64,000 nt of DNA from Craspedostauros australis (Eukaryota > Bacillariophyta > Bacillariophyceae > Mastogloiales > Achnanthaceae). The notes below the pieces were generated by a model, which did no database searches, was not told where the DNA came from, and worked only from the letters and a program-made list of their open reading frames with translations. The stretch lies in contig JAMXDE010000008.1 of assembly GCA_026770025.1 (NCBI GenBank), forward strand, positions 1,240,001 through 1,304,000. The letters run 5' to 3'. Shown one piece after another: positions 9,560 to 21,160 of this stretch. Position 1 is the first letter of the stretch; every line of letters begins with the position of its first letter. Both the position numbers and the translations under genes were made by a program.

Positions 9560-11390
9560 ATGTCTGACGACGAAGATATCGCCGCCCTTGTCATCGACAA
9601 CGGTTCCGGAATGTGCAAGGGTAAGCTCATGCCATCAGGCGACAAGGCCACATGCTCATCAATCATCACCATGGCGAATCGGAGATTCGGCATCGCAGAG
9701 CACGTTACACCGACGACAATCACAACGCGGTGACTCGCGACCAATGCGGACTCAACGGGCGACGGATAAAGTTCCGCCTCCTCGGCACGAAACAGCCACG
9801 CGGATTGAGACGTCTTTGTCGGGGCACACATTCGAGCACGACGTGGAGACCTGATGCAACGCGCGATGAAAGCAATCGGAGCGACAACACGTCCCAGTCA
9901 AGATTGCTCTCCGCCTTGCTTTGGTCGGCAGCTGGCACGGCTCCACATCGGTGCCTGTACCAACGAGAAACTCAACTGCTGTGTCCCTTCCTGCTGCTCT
10001 GCTTCAGTCCGCCACTTCCAGGTCTCACATTTTCACTCTCTCGAACTTCGTCTCTCGTTCCAACAAATCGATCAACACCACATGCCTCATTATCCCCAAC
10101 AAAACCAAACAAACGGTGGCTTGTAAACTGCCTGATTGAACTGGCGAATTATCAATCAATCAATCACCCTTCGTGCAATCCATGATTCTGGTATTGGATT
10201 CCATTGTGGGCTTCATTCAAATGCTTATCCTGGCCGATGATCATCAAACACAATGTGTATGCATCATCGCACAATAAAAATCAAACAACCACAAACAACC
10301 ACACAACCACACAACAGCCGGATTCGCTGGAGATGACGCCCCACGCTCCGTCTTCCCATCCCTCATCGGACGTGCCCGCCAGCCAGGTATCATGGTTGGT
10401 ATGGAGCAGCGTGACGCATACGTCGGTGATGAGGCACAGGCCAAGCGTGGTGTCCTCACACTGAAGTACCCAATCGAGCACGGTATCGTCACCAACTGGG
10501 ACGATATGGAGAAGATCTGGCATCACACCTTCTACAACGAGCTCCGTGTCGCCCCAGAGGCCCACCCAGTCCTGCTCACCGAGGCCCCACAGAACCCCAA
10601 GGCCAACCGCGAACGTATGACCCAGATCATGTTCGAGACCTTCAACGTCCCGGCCATGTACGTCAACATCCAGGCCGTCCTCTCCCTGTACGCCTCCGGA
10701 CGTACCACCGGATGCGTGCTGGACTCCGGTGATGGTGTGACACACACCGTTCCAATCTACGAGGGATACGCTCTTCCACACGCCGTCATCCGTCTCGATT
10801 TGGCCGGACGTGACCTGACCGAGTACCTGATGAAGATCCTCACAGAGCGTGGTTACTCGCTGACAACCACCGCCGAGCGCGAAATCGTCCGTGACATCAA
10901 GGAGAGTCTCTGCTTCGTCGCCGTCGACTTCGAGGAGGAGATGAAGAAGGCCGCTGAGTCTTCTGCTCTTGAGAAGTCTTTCGAGCTTCCAGATGGTAAC
11001 ATCATCGTGATTGGAAACGAGCGCTTCCGTTGCCCAGAGGTCCTGTTCCAGCCTAACTTGACTGGTCTCGAAATGGACGGTGTTGGCGACTCCACCTTCC
11101 AGACCATCATGAAGTGCGATGTCGATATCCGCAAGGATCTGTACGCCAACATCGTCCTTTCTGGAGGAACCACCATGTTCCCAGGAATTAGCGAGCGCAT
11201 GTCGAAGGAGATCACCGCCCTCGCCCCAGCCTCCATCAAGGTCAAGATCGTGGCCCCACCGGAGCGAAAGTACTCCGTGTGGATCGGAGGATCCATCCTC
11301 GCTTCCCTGTCTACATTCCAGAGCATGTGGATCAGCAAGGAGGAGTACGACGAGTCCGGTCCATCCATCGTCCACCGCAAGTGCTTCTAA
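9560..11390 (+). CDS. ACT: Actin, copy 3 (two exons)
   Basis: Exons 9560-9620 and 10318-11390 give 377 residues with the same protein sequence as copies 1 and 4. The intron is 697 bp (GTAAGC to ACAACAG). Its interior differs from copies 1 and 4, but its last 80 bp match copy 2. Silent differences in exon 2 link this copy with copy 4 at one site (CAG at 10671-10673) and with copy 2 at another (ATT at 11187-11189), so the coding region is a patchwork too. The leader is distinct: it ends AATTTGCAATC before the ATG instead of CGCCACC. It is transcribed away from copy 2 and toward copy 4. Confidence 0.97.
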
Positions 11391-14037
11391 GCCCCATTCC
11401 GAAATCCCCAGTTGTGTAGCTACATTTTTTCGAAAACATTTTGCATCCATCTTGATCGGAGCAGTGCTAAATTTTGTTTGGTGGAGTGGGGATGATTGTC
11501 TAGCTCGTGCACGCGTCATGGAATGAGCTGTGCCGCGGTCTGCAAGGGTTGAGTGAGATGATTTGGTGCCACTGACCCAAAGAAACAGCGTTTCCTCCCG
11601 AGCGGCGCCTCATGACATAATCTGCTATCGTCTTGCTTCTACTCTCCCACGGCAAGGCTTCGGTCGTTGATGGCGTTGGTGTGGGTCTGGGAACAGACGA
11701 TGAGAATTCTCTGGCGGGGAGGCATCCGTCACGGCAGAGTTGTGCAGACAAGCCCGAGGAGCAATTCGATGTGTCGACCTGCATCAAGCTTCATGTGTTA
11801 CCTGGTAGAGCGGGTCTGCGAATCTCTGCGTTGGGATGGCTGACCTGCCACATGCTCTTCGAAACTTTCGTAGACGCTACCTCCCTCCCGCAATCGCGCC
11901 ATCGTGGCACTGGTTGCGAAACAAGCCACGCTCATGGAATGTTCCATACAGAGCACGTGGAGTTACAATGTTGCCGAAATGGTTTCGTATCGCTCGGCCC
12001 TTCTACTTGCGGATGCGCTCCTTCGTCACATTGTGAATCCCCTAAATCCTGGAGAAAGTCCTTCAGATTTCACTGAGAGTAAAGGAGGAGTGAACCTCAT
12101 GATTCGTACACATGTCCAACATGCTCCACCTGTCGCGAGATGATTGTGCGACGACGAAGATACAGCAAAGCAAGTTGGACCAACGACCATCCCGAGCTCC
12201 TCTCATGCTCGTACTACTTCAAAAGAATTCCGTCTCTTTGCATTGGTGGAAAAGGTTGAAACAAGGCACAGCACTGTGCCGACCTGCTCTTCGAAGCTGG
12301 GCCAGGACGAGGGTCCACGTAGATGCCTATACCGTGCGTTGTTTTGATGGCCGCCGTGCTTCAGCAGTGGGGCCTGGGAGCATGGGGCACCGTACTGTTG
12401 GGTGACGAATCACTGATCTTGGTTCGAACAAAGTTGAGTGCAGATGTTGACTTTGTTCCAGATCCAGAGTTCCACACCGTCGACGAGGAGCGGATCCTTC
12501 ATGAAGAGGGAGAGGGAGAGGATCAGCTGGAGTTGCATGATGCACACTTGGGTCATCGCATGGAATCATTCATCTTCCTCAGAGCAGGAGAGGCTGGAAT
12601 GGAGGCAAGGCATAGTTGTGCGTTATCGTCATGATTCTTTGGACGAGTTGACTCCTAACCTCCCGTCTGAGCTTGTTGGTAGACAATATGGTACCGCTCA
12701 ATGGTGTGGATACGCCTCCTATGGTACTGTGTGGAAACTTGAAACGTTCCCTTTTTGAATGATTTACCGTAACTTACACATGATGCGGCTTTGATATCTC
12801 CGAACATCGACCGATTGAGGTATATCAGGATACTTATTATCCGCATCCCCCGAGTCGATGCCACACTTCTTTGTAACAACTTATCTACCGCATGTCCCAC
12901 AATCGTGTTGTCGGACGTTGAATCGGCCTAGACTTAAACAATGTGTCTGCAAGACAAGACATATCACACTCCAACGGTGTCTGCGAATTCTCACAATTTC
13001 ATCTTGTTCAGGACAAAATAGCCCAGTAGCTTACTGGATTATATTATATGACCGAAATGACGATGATTCTTCTTCCTACGTCTCCACATTACCAAAATCG
13101 CATGAGTTGGAAACAGCATAGTGGGATCGTTGATCGTATGGCCGTTGCGACAATCGGAAATGACGGCATGGTTCAGCGAAAGTTCCATAAATACAGATTG
13201 CATTCGGGACCATTCACTGCTCGCCCCTCGTATCAACACTGACAGCGATCATGGTTGTGCTCATGATCGCCATTGGCAGGATCGCTGCTTGTCCTTTTGC
13301 GGACCTATACTTGGGCTGTTGTATGGTTGGTAACTTGCATGGGCACCATTGTGCCGTTGGTGAGAGGATACAGATTTGAGTTTCACACTGAGCGGTCAAC
13401 CTGATCTTGCGCTCGAGGTGAAGCTCCCGTCTCTCTTCCTGCGAAAAGATCAATACAACGCGGCAGGGGCCCAAGGTTCGGTAAGCCGGGGGAGCGCTGA
13501 TCAAATGCTCTTGCCGAAGGCGCTGCATCCGACAGGAGCCCGCGCTGACCCTCACTGGTACAAGATACCACGCGGATGACCGTTCCGCTAGTCCTTGGGG
13601 ACGTGATGCTTCATCATCACGACACGGATCCACCACAACCGTCCGCACCGGCACTCGCAAAATGGCGCGAATTGGGGCGAAGGATCTGTCATGTTCCAAG
13701 ATCCGTCGCTCTCCGTGCCTTGGGATGATCGCCATCAAGCAGGATGGCACACGCACAATTGAGACAAGACCACTGGACGCTCATTCAAAGCAGGGACAAG
13801 GGATTGGTTCGATAGGTAATTTCTATTTGCAACAACTTAATGCTCCAAAGTTCTCTCTATTTGGAAATGTAAACCGGCATGTGCATGTTCGCGGAAATGC
13901 TCGGGGTGCTGCTTGGCTGTGCGGCGTAGCGCTGCAATGATGTGGGCAGAAGACCGAGATGCAATACTGCGTTTTGTGTTCCTCCTGTGACCAGGCGGGG
14001 ACGAGATGGCCAACCTTCGGCGCCTATGCAAAGATGC
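11391..14037. other. Gene-free stretch between convergent actins 3 and 4
   Basis: This 2647-bp region lies between the 3' ends of actin copies 3 and 4. I found no frame with a recognisable domain, no tRNA-like cloverleaf and no splice pattern that joins short frames convincingly. A few frames (for example 12323-12634, +) have a biased, charged composition but no start context or family match. It may hold a non-coding RNA or old decayed sequence; nothing is positively supported. Confidence 0.4.
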
Positions 14038-15506
14038 TTAGAAGCACTTGCGGTGGACGATGGATGGGCCGGACTCGTCGTACTCCTCCTTGCTGATCCA
14101 CATGCTCTGGAATGTAGACAGGGAAGCGAGGATGGATCCTCCGATCCACACGGAGTACTTTCGCTCCGGTGGGGCCACGATCTTGACCTTGATGGAGGCT
14201 GGGGCGAGGGCGGTGATCTCCTTCGACATGCGCTCGCTGATTCCTGGGAACATGGTGGTTCCTCCAGAAAGGACGATGTTGGCGTACAGATCCTTGCGGA
14301 TATCGACATCGCACTTCATGATGGTCTGGAAGGTGGAGTCGCCAACACCGTCCATTTCGAGACCAGTCAAGTTAGGCTGGAACAGGACCTCTGGGCAACG
14401 GAAGCGCTCGTTTCCAATCACGATGATGTTACCATCTGGAAGCTCGAAAGACTTCTCAAGAGCAGAAGACTCAGCGGCCTTCTTCATCTCCTCCTCGAAG
14501 TCGACGGCGACGAAGCAGAGACTCTCCTTGATGTCACGGACGATTTCGCGCTCGGCGGTGGTTGTCAGCGAGTAACCACGCTCTGTGAGGATCTTCATCA
14601 GGTACTCGGTCAGGTCACGTCCGGCCAAATCGAGACGGATGACGGCGTGTGGAAGGGCGTATCCCTCGTAGATTGGGACAGTGTGTGTCACACCATCACC
14701 GGAGTCCAGCACGCATCCGGTGGTACGTCCAGAGGCGTACAGGGAGAGGACGGCCTGGATGTTGACGTACATGGCCGGGACGTTGAAGGTCTCGAACATG
14801 ATCTGGGTCATACGTTCGCGGTTGGCCTTGGGGTTCTGTGGGGCCTCGGTGAGCAGGACTGGGTGGGCCTCTGGGGCGACACGGAGCTCGTTGTAGAAGG
14901 TGTGATGCCAGATCTTCTCCATATCGTCCCAGTTGGTGACGATGCCGTGCTCGATTGGGTACTTCAGTGTGAGGACACCACGCTTGGCCTGTGCCTCGTC
15001 ACCGACGTATGCGTCACGCTGCTCCATACCAACCATGATACCTGGCTGGCGGGCACGTCCGATGAGGGATGGGAAGACGGAGCGTGGGGCGTCATCTCCA
15101 GCGAATCCGGCTGTTGTGTGGTTGTCGTGTGGTGGACCAAGAAAGTGGAATTGGAGTTAGATACGTGATGGCTGGCGATGGTACGACGATGTTATGACAG
15201 AGTACCCCTGCGTGCACACTCCGCCAGCGCATCCACCATGCGCATGCTGACCATCGATGATCCTTCGCGTCTCATTTCAGCAATGCCGCCAATGCCACCG
15301 ACCAAGAAGATCGCAACCGTGGCGGTCGATCGATCGATCGTCCGATCATTGTTGCTGTTGTCATTGCCGTGTTTGAATCCAACCCAATTCAAAACGATAC
15401 AATCCATTGTGATGCCATGCGATGTGCTGCTCGATGACGCCTTACCTTTGCACATTCCGGAACCGTTGTCGATGACAAGGGCGGCGATATCTTCATCGTC
15501 AGACAT
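14038..15506 (-). CDS. ACT: Actin, copy 4 (two exons)
   Basis: Exons on the minus strand are 15506-15446 and 15110-14038 (377 residues). The intron is 335 bp, the same length as in copy 1 and differing from it at only a handful of bases. The match to copy 1 extends 129 bp upstream of the ATG (to 15635) and then stops abruptly. Yet the 3' flank, from the stop through about 30 bp, matches copy 2 and not copy 1, and at a CAG codon (minus strand 14757-14755) the gene agrees with copy 3. The encoded protein equals copies 1 and 3. Copy 4 converges on copy 3 and is divergent from nothing close: the next gene (ZFWD type) lies about 1 kb further on the same strand. Confidence 0.97.
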
Positions 15507-16557
15507 GGTGGCGAGTCGTTTGTTTGGTGGTGGAGGAGGTGGGTGTTGGTTTGAATCGAACCGGGATGGGGGTTTGTGGGAGGAAGGGATGCGGTCGATG
15601 TCCCAACGCAGCCAAAGCACGGTGGTTGTGTGTCTGCTGTCGTGGAGGAAGTGTTGGTGATGTTGTCGCTTTTTGGAAATTTGGGTTCCGAAACCGCAAA
15701 GATCTTCCAACGACCAATGTCAGCAATGACCATGACTTTGTGACCACTCGATCGTGACTGGGCAAGTGAGTCACTCGTGGACGAAATGCCAATCTGAAAG
15801 CACATCCGCCATACGCAAAAAAACGCCTCCAAAGCGATCACCGCCATTTCCAGAAATCGTGGGAGGATCTTCGGTCACAGTCTTCTTGGTGATTGGAGAT
15901 GAGATGCGTTGGCGTCCATGTTGTGCCGTATCCGCCTCCCAGCGTCTCTCTTCTCTCTTTTTTTCTCGGTGGGCGGGTTGATGCTCGACTGATAATGTCT
16001 GCGAGGGTGACGGGGAGCTACCCAGAGAGAGAAGGGAGGCATTGTGGTGAGCTTTCTCCTCCTTACGAGCCGCGGTCACAACATCGTGCAGACTGCGAGT
16101 ATGTACCAATAGTCACGTCATTTCAGTCTCATTGCACACGTACTCGTGTCATGCTATCGTAGGTCGTATCTTGTATTCGTGTGGTGTTCCGCCGACCAAG
16201 ACAGAATGCGCATCTGTCTGGAGAGAGGCAACCTGTTCAATCTACTCAATGCATCTCAGGATATGTATAGTATTGTATGGTTATGCATGACTTTCACTTC
16301 ATGAACTTATATTATGTATTACGTACATATGGTACTTCTAGAGAGAGTATTTAGATTCATTCCACATGCTCGTGGGTATGTGAAGTATCAAGCGATGCAC
16401 CGTCCATTGCTAGCTGTTCCATTGATACTGTTCCTTGCCAATACTCTTCGTGAGTGGTATTGAAGCATACTCTCTCTCTCTCTCTCTCTACGTATTGTTT
16501 GTTTGCTGCCGCATGGTTGTGAAAACCCCAGGGCCACGGGTTCACCGTGCCACGATT
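15507..16557. other. Intergenic, actin 4 to zinc-finger/WD40 gene
   Basis: These 1051 bp contain the actin 4 promoter (15507-15635 matches that of actin 1) and the 3' region of the minus-strand zinc-finger/WD40 gene. A CT dinucleotide run lies at 16470-16489. No gene is supported. Confidence 0.45.
16470..16489. repeat. CT dinucleotide microsatellite
   Basis: About ten uninterrupted CT units just beyond the end of the zinc-finger/WD40 gene. Confidence 0.9.
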
Positions 16558-17913
16558 TTAGATTCCCAAGTCGCCGGCAAATTGCATCACGTTGACCTTG
16601 CCGTCGCCACCGCCAGAGTAGAATGTGCTCGACGGTCCCTGCGCAAGGGCCTTGACAGGGCCCCTGTGTCCCACCGAGTACTGCAGGGAGAGCATCATTA
16701 TCAGCGTGAAGGCCGGCATGTTTGGCGTCTGCAGAAGGTTGCGCACCATTATGTTCCCGGACTCCAATCCAATCAGCAGAACTTGGTTGTTCTTTTGGTC
16801 GGCTGCCATTGCAATCGTCACCACTCCTTCGCCATGCGATTCGCTGGCGACGCACTGGCCTGTGGATCCGTTCCACGCCTTGATGTCTCCATCCAGCGAA
16901 GATGTCAGGATGAACGTGCCCGACGGGCTTGGGAACGGTATCAGGCAAGTGACTGCGTCCTTGTGTCCCTGGCCACCGCCAGCTGGAGGCTGTCCAGATT
17001 GCTGCGCGTTTGTTCCGCTGTTGGTAATTGCGTGCTGGCAGTTGCCGGAGGCGAGATCCCAAATCCGGATGGAACCATCGATGCTGGACGACCAAAGGAC
17101 GTTTTCCGCGACGGCCAGTCCCGTCACCTCACGCGCATGCCCCGCCAAGGTCTTGGAAAGCACGAAGCCGCCTTTGCCTTGATTGGACGATGCTTCGAAG
17201 GTCCACAAACGGATGCACCCATCGCGCGATCCGCTGATAACTTTCTGTCCACCAATCACGTTGAGCGCAGACACTCTTGTTGCGTGAGAGTAGGCGATCA
17301 TCGGACCCATTGGGAATTCGAGCGGCGGGTCCGCAGGGCTGTTGAGGTTCCAAGCCTGGATCATCCCCACCTTCACGTTTGGGAGGCTCGGGGTGATGGC
17401 CTCGAAGCCACAGAACAGGAAGTTGGCTTCCACCACCACGCAGTCAATGGCGCCGCCCATGTTGTGCTCGAATTCTTTGACAAAAGATCCGCCCTGCGTG
17501 TTCCAAAGCCTCCAGAAGCCATCGTGTGATCCCGTGAATATCTTGATGGCACCGTTCGATTCCCAAATTGCGACCGAAGACACTGCCGCCATCGATTGTT
17601 TGTTGCTATTGTTGTGCGAGTTGAAGCCACCATTGTTGTCGTTCTGATTCGGCATGGCCGATGAGGCGTCGATGGATGCAAATTGCCTCACGACGTGGGC
17701 AAAGCTGCAGCGCTCGCCGTGCTGACACGTCTGCCCATTCGTGAAGGTCTTGCATGGCCGGAGGCGACTCTGGGGATATGATGTGTTGTTGCTGCTGAAG
17801 CCTCCCCTGCCTCTTCCACGTCCTCTCCCACGGCCCCGTCCGCGACCTCCACGGCCTCCGCGTCCACCGCTGTTATTGTTGTTGTTGTATCGTCCACCTC
17901 CGAAGTTTGACAT
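16558..17913 (-). CDS. CCCH zinc-finger WD40-repeat protein (ZFWD type)
   Basis: A single-exon frame of 451 residues. Residues 1-45 are Asn- and RGG-rich, a typical RNA-binding tail. One CCCH finger follows near residue 54 with spacing C-x8-C-x5-C-x3-H (CKTFTNGQTCQHGERCSFAH). After a short Asn-rich linker come about seven WD40 blades, with clear IKIFTGSHDGFWRLWNT, VISGSRDGCIRLW, LWSSSIDGSIRIWDL and ILTSSLDGDIKAWN repeats, which close near the C-terminus. This domain order is that of the plant and algal ZFWD family, thought to act in RNA metabolism, with exact targets unknown. The start is set by the ATG directly before the RGG tail; there is no earlier in-frame ATG close by. No splice site is needed to complete the propeller. 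Confidence 0.9.
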   Translation of the reverse strand: MSNFGGGRYNNNNNSGGRGGRGGRGRGRGRGRGRGRGGFSSNNTSYPQSRLRPCKTFTNGQTCQHGERCSFAHVVRQFASIDASSAMPNQNDNNGGFNSHNNSNKQSMAAVSSVAIWESNGAIKIFTGSHDGFWRLWNTQGGSFVKEFEHNMGGAIDCVVVEANFLFCGFEAITPSLPNVKVGMIQAWNLNSPADPPLEFPMGPMIAYSHATRVSALNVIGGQKVISGSRDGCIRLWTFEASSNQGKGGFVLSKTLAGHAREVTGLAVAENVLWSSSIDGSIRIWDLASGNCQHAITNSGTNAQQSGQPPAGGGQGHKDAVTCLIPFPSPSGTFILTSSLDGDIKAWNGSTGQCVASESHGEGVVTIAMAADQKNNQVLLIGLESGNIMVRNLLQTPNMPAFTLIMMLSLQYSVGHRGPVKALAQGPSSTFYSGGGDGKVNVMQFAGDLGI

Positions 17914-19114
17914 GTCGCTTGTGATATGGTTTATTGTGTGTTCAACTACAAATACCTCTTGAGGTGTGGCACTGCCGTTGCCTCACGTCCTGATTCTTTC
18001 GTTTCGGCTGTTATGGATTGCAGCGCAGCGTGACGCACTCGCGGTTTGGGCTCGTTGTTCCAAACCTTCGCGTGCGACAACGTCGTGCGCACGTTTGACA
18101 CCGAGACGGACACAGGCGCGTGTATGGGTTTGGACGACACCAGCACCACGCACACGATCGGAGACATCATCATGGACCAACAGTGCTCAGCACGGACACA
18201 AGCGCAGTGTTACAGAGTAGGGTGATGGCACAAGTATTCAAGAGCAGCTCACGGTGAGAGACTTCGAAAGAGAGAGATAATAGGTAAATGGATACGGATC
18301 TCGTCGCCGTTTGCGGCTTCACAGACCAGGACAGAACCCCAGGATCAGTCGCTGCACCTGGCGGCATGGGTATTCTGCACCAGTTCCAATGCGCCTTCGA
18401 TCCACCAGGCCAACCTCTTCGACTTACTTCCGATTTACTGTCTTCTTTGCAGTGCGAACGCTGTGGTTTGGGACGTTGTTGTCGTCTTTGATGAAGAGCG
18501 AGCTATGTCCTGCGACTATACGACCGATGTGACATGCACAGAGCACGCGCTGGAGTGGTGCGTCCGACCGTAGATTGTTGTCTGGGAGTCACCGGCCTCT
18601 CCTTTGTGTCTGTGCGTTGCTCATCGTTGATGTTTTGCAATCGTGGCCGTTCGCCATCGTCGTTGTCGCTGGGCACCATTTGTTGGTGTGTCGGAGGTAC
18701 AGACAAAGTCCCAATCGTCAGCGTCATCTTGTCTGCACCCAGGAAGTGCTCTTGGGTGCTCTCACGCTCAGCACACTTCAGTGTGTGATTCCGCAACGTC
18801 GCCACAGGTTGAACGATGGTGTCTTCCACCGGTATACACGTACAATGGACAGAGAAGAGGATGGCTCCATTGTGCAATTAGTCACAATATTAGAACGGCT
18901 GAGTGTTAACATATAATACGATCTTATTGAACTATTAAGAATAGGTGAAGTGCTGCTTTCCTCTCTGAACAGAGAGAGAGAGAGAGAGAGAGAGAGACAC
19001 TTGTGTATGATAGAGTAGATCCCTCCGCTATGGATCGCTATTGCCATGCTCCATGATTACAGTCTGGAATGCATCGTGTGACACGAGAATTCGCATCATG
19101 GAATCACGATCGTC
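17914..19114. other. Intergenic, zinc-finger/WD40 gene to SDS22
   Basis: These 1201 bp hold the zinc-finger/WD40 promoter and the SDS22 3' region. Several short frames on both strands between about 18290 and 18800 look mildly protein-like but have no domain and no consistent splice joins. An AG dinucleotide run is at 18971-18997. Confidence 0.4.
18971..18997. repeat. AG dinucleotide microsatellite
   Basis: Thirteen AG units near the 3' end of SDS22; the strand complement of the CT run at 16470. Confidence 0.9.
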
Positions 19115-21160
19115 TTACGAACTGGATTGCTTGCTTTCTGCCGCAGCTGATTCCTTTTTAGCGCGTTGGACAGCTGCTTCCTGCAACTTTCGCATGTAAT
19201 CGGCTGTTGGAGCCGCGCCCATTAAGATGGTTCCTGACGCGCCGGGGGTTCCGACTGAGGTCGCGGCACCAACGACCTGGGCACCGAAGGGCCGGATCCT
19301 TGTGGCATCGATTTGGCTCAGGGAAGGGACCCATTCTGCGAGTTTTTTCCTGTACTCAAACTCCTTCGCCACCGGGTTGTACTCGAGATAGACGGTTTCC
19401 AGCTTGACGGCGAGACTCGAGCCTCCGCTCGCTGGTTGCTTCAGCGCCTCCACGTCATCGAACGTCTTGATTTGGTTGCCCGATATCCACAGCTCCTCGA
19501 GGCTTTTCAGATGGGCGAAGGGTTGGCATGTGGTGAGGCGATTCCGGCTGAGGTCGACAACCGACAGATTTGGAAACTTCAACGCCAAGCCGGTTGCTTG
19601 CAATGCGCCTTCATCGTCGATACCGTTGTGGGACAGATAGATCTCTTCCAACGTCTCCAGCTGCGTTTCCAAATTCTCGATCTTCGTCAGACGGTTGGAT
19701 TGCACATCCAATCTCCGCAGTTTCGTGAGCTGATCGGGAACGTGGAAAGGAAATCATCGTCGATGCGGTCATAATCACGGCCGTGGATACGACAATCACG
19801 GTTTTGTTTGGTTGGATGGATGATATCGCCATGTTGGACGTGGACGCGGACATGGGCAAGGTCAGTGTGGGAATTTCGTCCGTTGGTCTGACACAGGTCT
19901 GCATGAGTGTGGACGGCAGGCGCCAATCATTAATTAGCAGCCTCCCAGCCTCTCAAGGCCCCCTTCTGCTTCGCAACAAACACTCACACTCGAAGCCACA
20001 CTCGAAGTCGCACTCGTGCACACTCCTCGTATATGCCAGCACTCTTAGCTTGAAGACGTACCTTCTCCAGACCTTGGATTGACTCGATCTTGTTCTTTCC
20101 AATCCAGAGCTCTTCCAGATTCACCAAGCCCGAAAGCTCCTCCCCATCCATGACTCGGATCCGATTTGCTCCCAAATCGATCTTTCGCAAGCTCTTGAGC
20201 ATGCGGATGCCCTCTATCTTCTTCAATTTGTTGTTTGCAATGTCTGAGGGTGAAGGGGATAAGTGCGTATAAAAGAAGAATTGGAAACAGAGGGGGTACG
20301 GTGTGCGAAGAAGCGCAATCATTTCATGTCTGTGAGAGGACGCAGATACGGCGGCTGTGGCAGCGAAGGGCGGTGACATCAGCAGCATCCATACGAGTAT
20401 CCACAGCCAGTGTCTTGCAACCCAGGTCGGTGCATTGCATTGCACGCATTGTAGTGCCGTATGAGATCACATAGGACGGCATTTCAAAGCACTTGATGCA
20501 CTCACAGAGTTCCGTAAGATTTTCACAGCACGCCACAGGCGCCATGTCGCGAATCACGTTGTAGCTCATGTCGAGGGTCCGGAGAGTCTCCGCCAAATGA
20601 TCCAGACTGCAAAGCGCCTCGACTTGGTTGTCGTACATCTCGAGCAACCGGAGCTTCTTGAACTTCTCCAAACCTTGCATCTTTTGGATGACGTGACTTC
20701 GCAGCACCAGCTCCTCAAGGTCCGCGTTGCATTTGGATGAGAAATCATCGTTGAGGTGTGTGATTTTCTCTCCCGCGGTGCCGACCACAACAACCTCCAA
20801 GTCATCCTCACGGATATCCGCCACGTCGTGCGGGTAGCGCACGGGCGGGACGTCTGGGGCAGGCTGACCGAGGTGCGCCCAGTCCATCGGAACGTTTGGG
20901 AACTGAGACGCCATCTCTTGCTGCCGCAAATGGGATGGGTCTGCGTTCGGCGTTGGTCGATTGACAACCACGCTGCCGTATGTCGTGGTCGTTATGTTCT
21001 GCTGCTCTTCTTCTTGTTGTTCTTCTTCTTGCTGTTGTTGTTGCTGCTGCTCGTGGTCTTCGTTTCCGCCTTGTTCGCCGGCGGGGCCACCGGATGCTGG
21101 AATCTCGGTGGCCGGGATGGGATTGCCCACCCCTTCGCTTTCTGCCGCTTGCGTCGCCAT
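19115..21160 (-). CDS. SDS22: SDS22 / PPP1R7, leucine-rich-repeat regulator of PP1 (three exons)
   Basis: Exons on the minus strand are 21160-20506, 20243-20062 and 19729-19115, giving 483 residues. Introns are 262 bp (GTGAGT to CTCAG) and 332 bp (GTACGT to ATCAG), and both joins fall inside the repeat register. About eleven 22-residue repeats of the SDS22 class run from near residue 120 to 420, for example LYIANNKLKKIEGIRML and LEELWIGKNKIESIQGLEK, ending in a capping segment (VYLEYNPVAKE, WVPSLSQIDATRI) typical of PPP1R7. SDS22 binds protein phosphatase 1 and controls its maturation and its mitotic and junctional roles. The first 115 residues are an added Gln/Glu-rich tail absent from the human protein (360 residues). 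The ATG at 21160 is the first in frame. It is divergent from RAB2. Confidence 0.92.

Noticed and set aside
18288-18880. Short overlapping frames with possible splice signals
   Set aside because: Some look mildly protein-like on each strand, but no pair of frames joins into a domain and the two strands compete equally.
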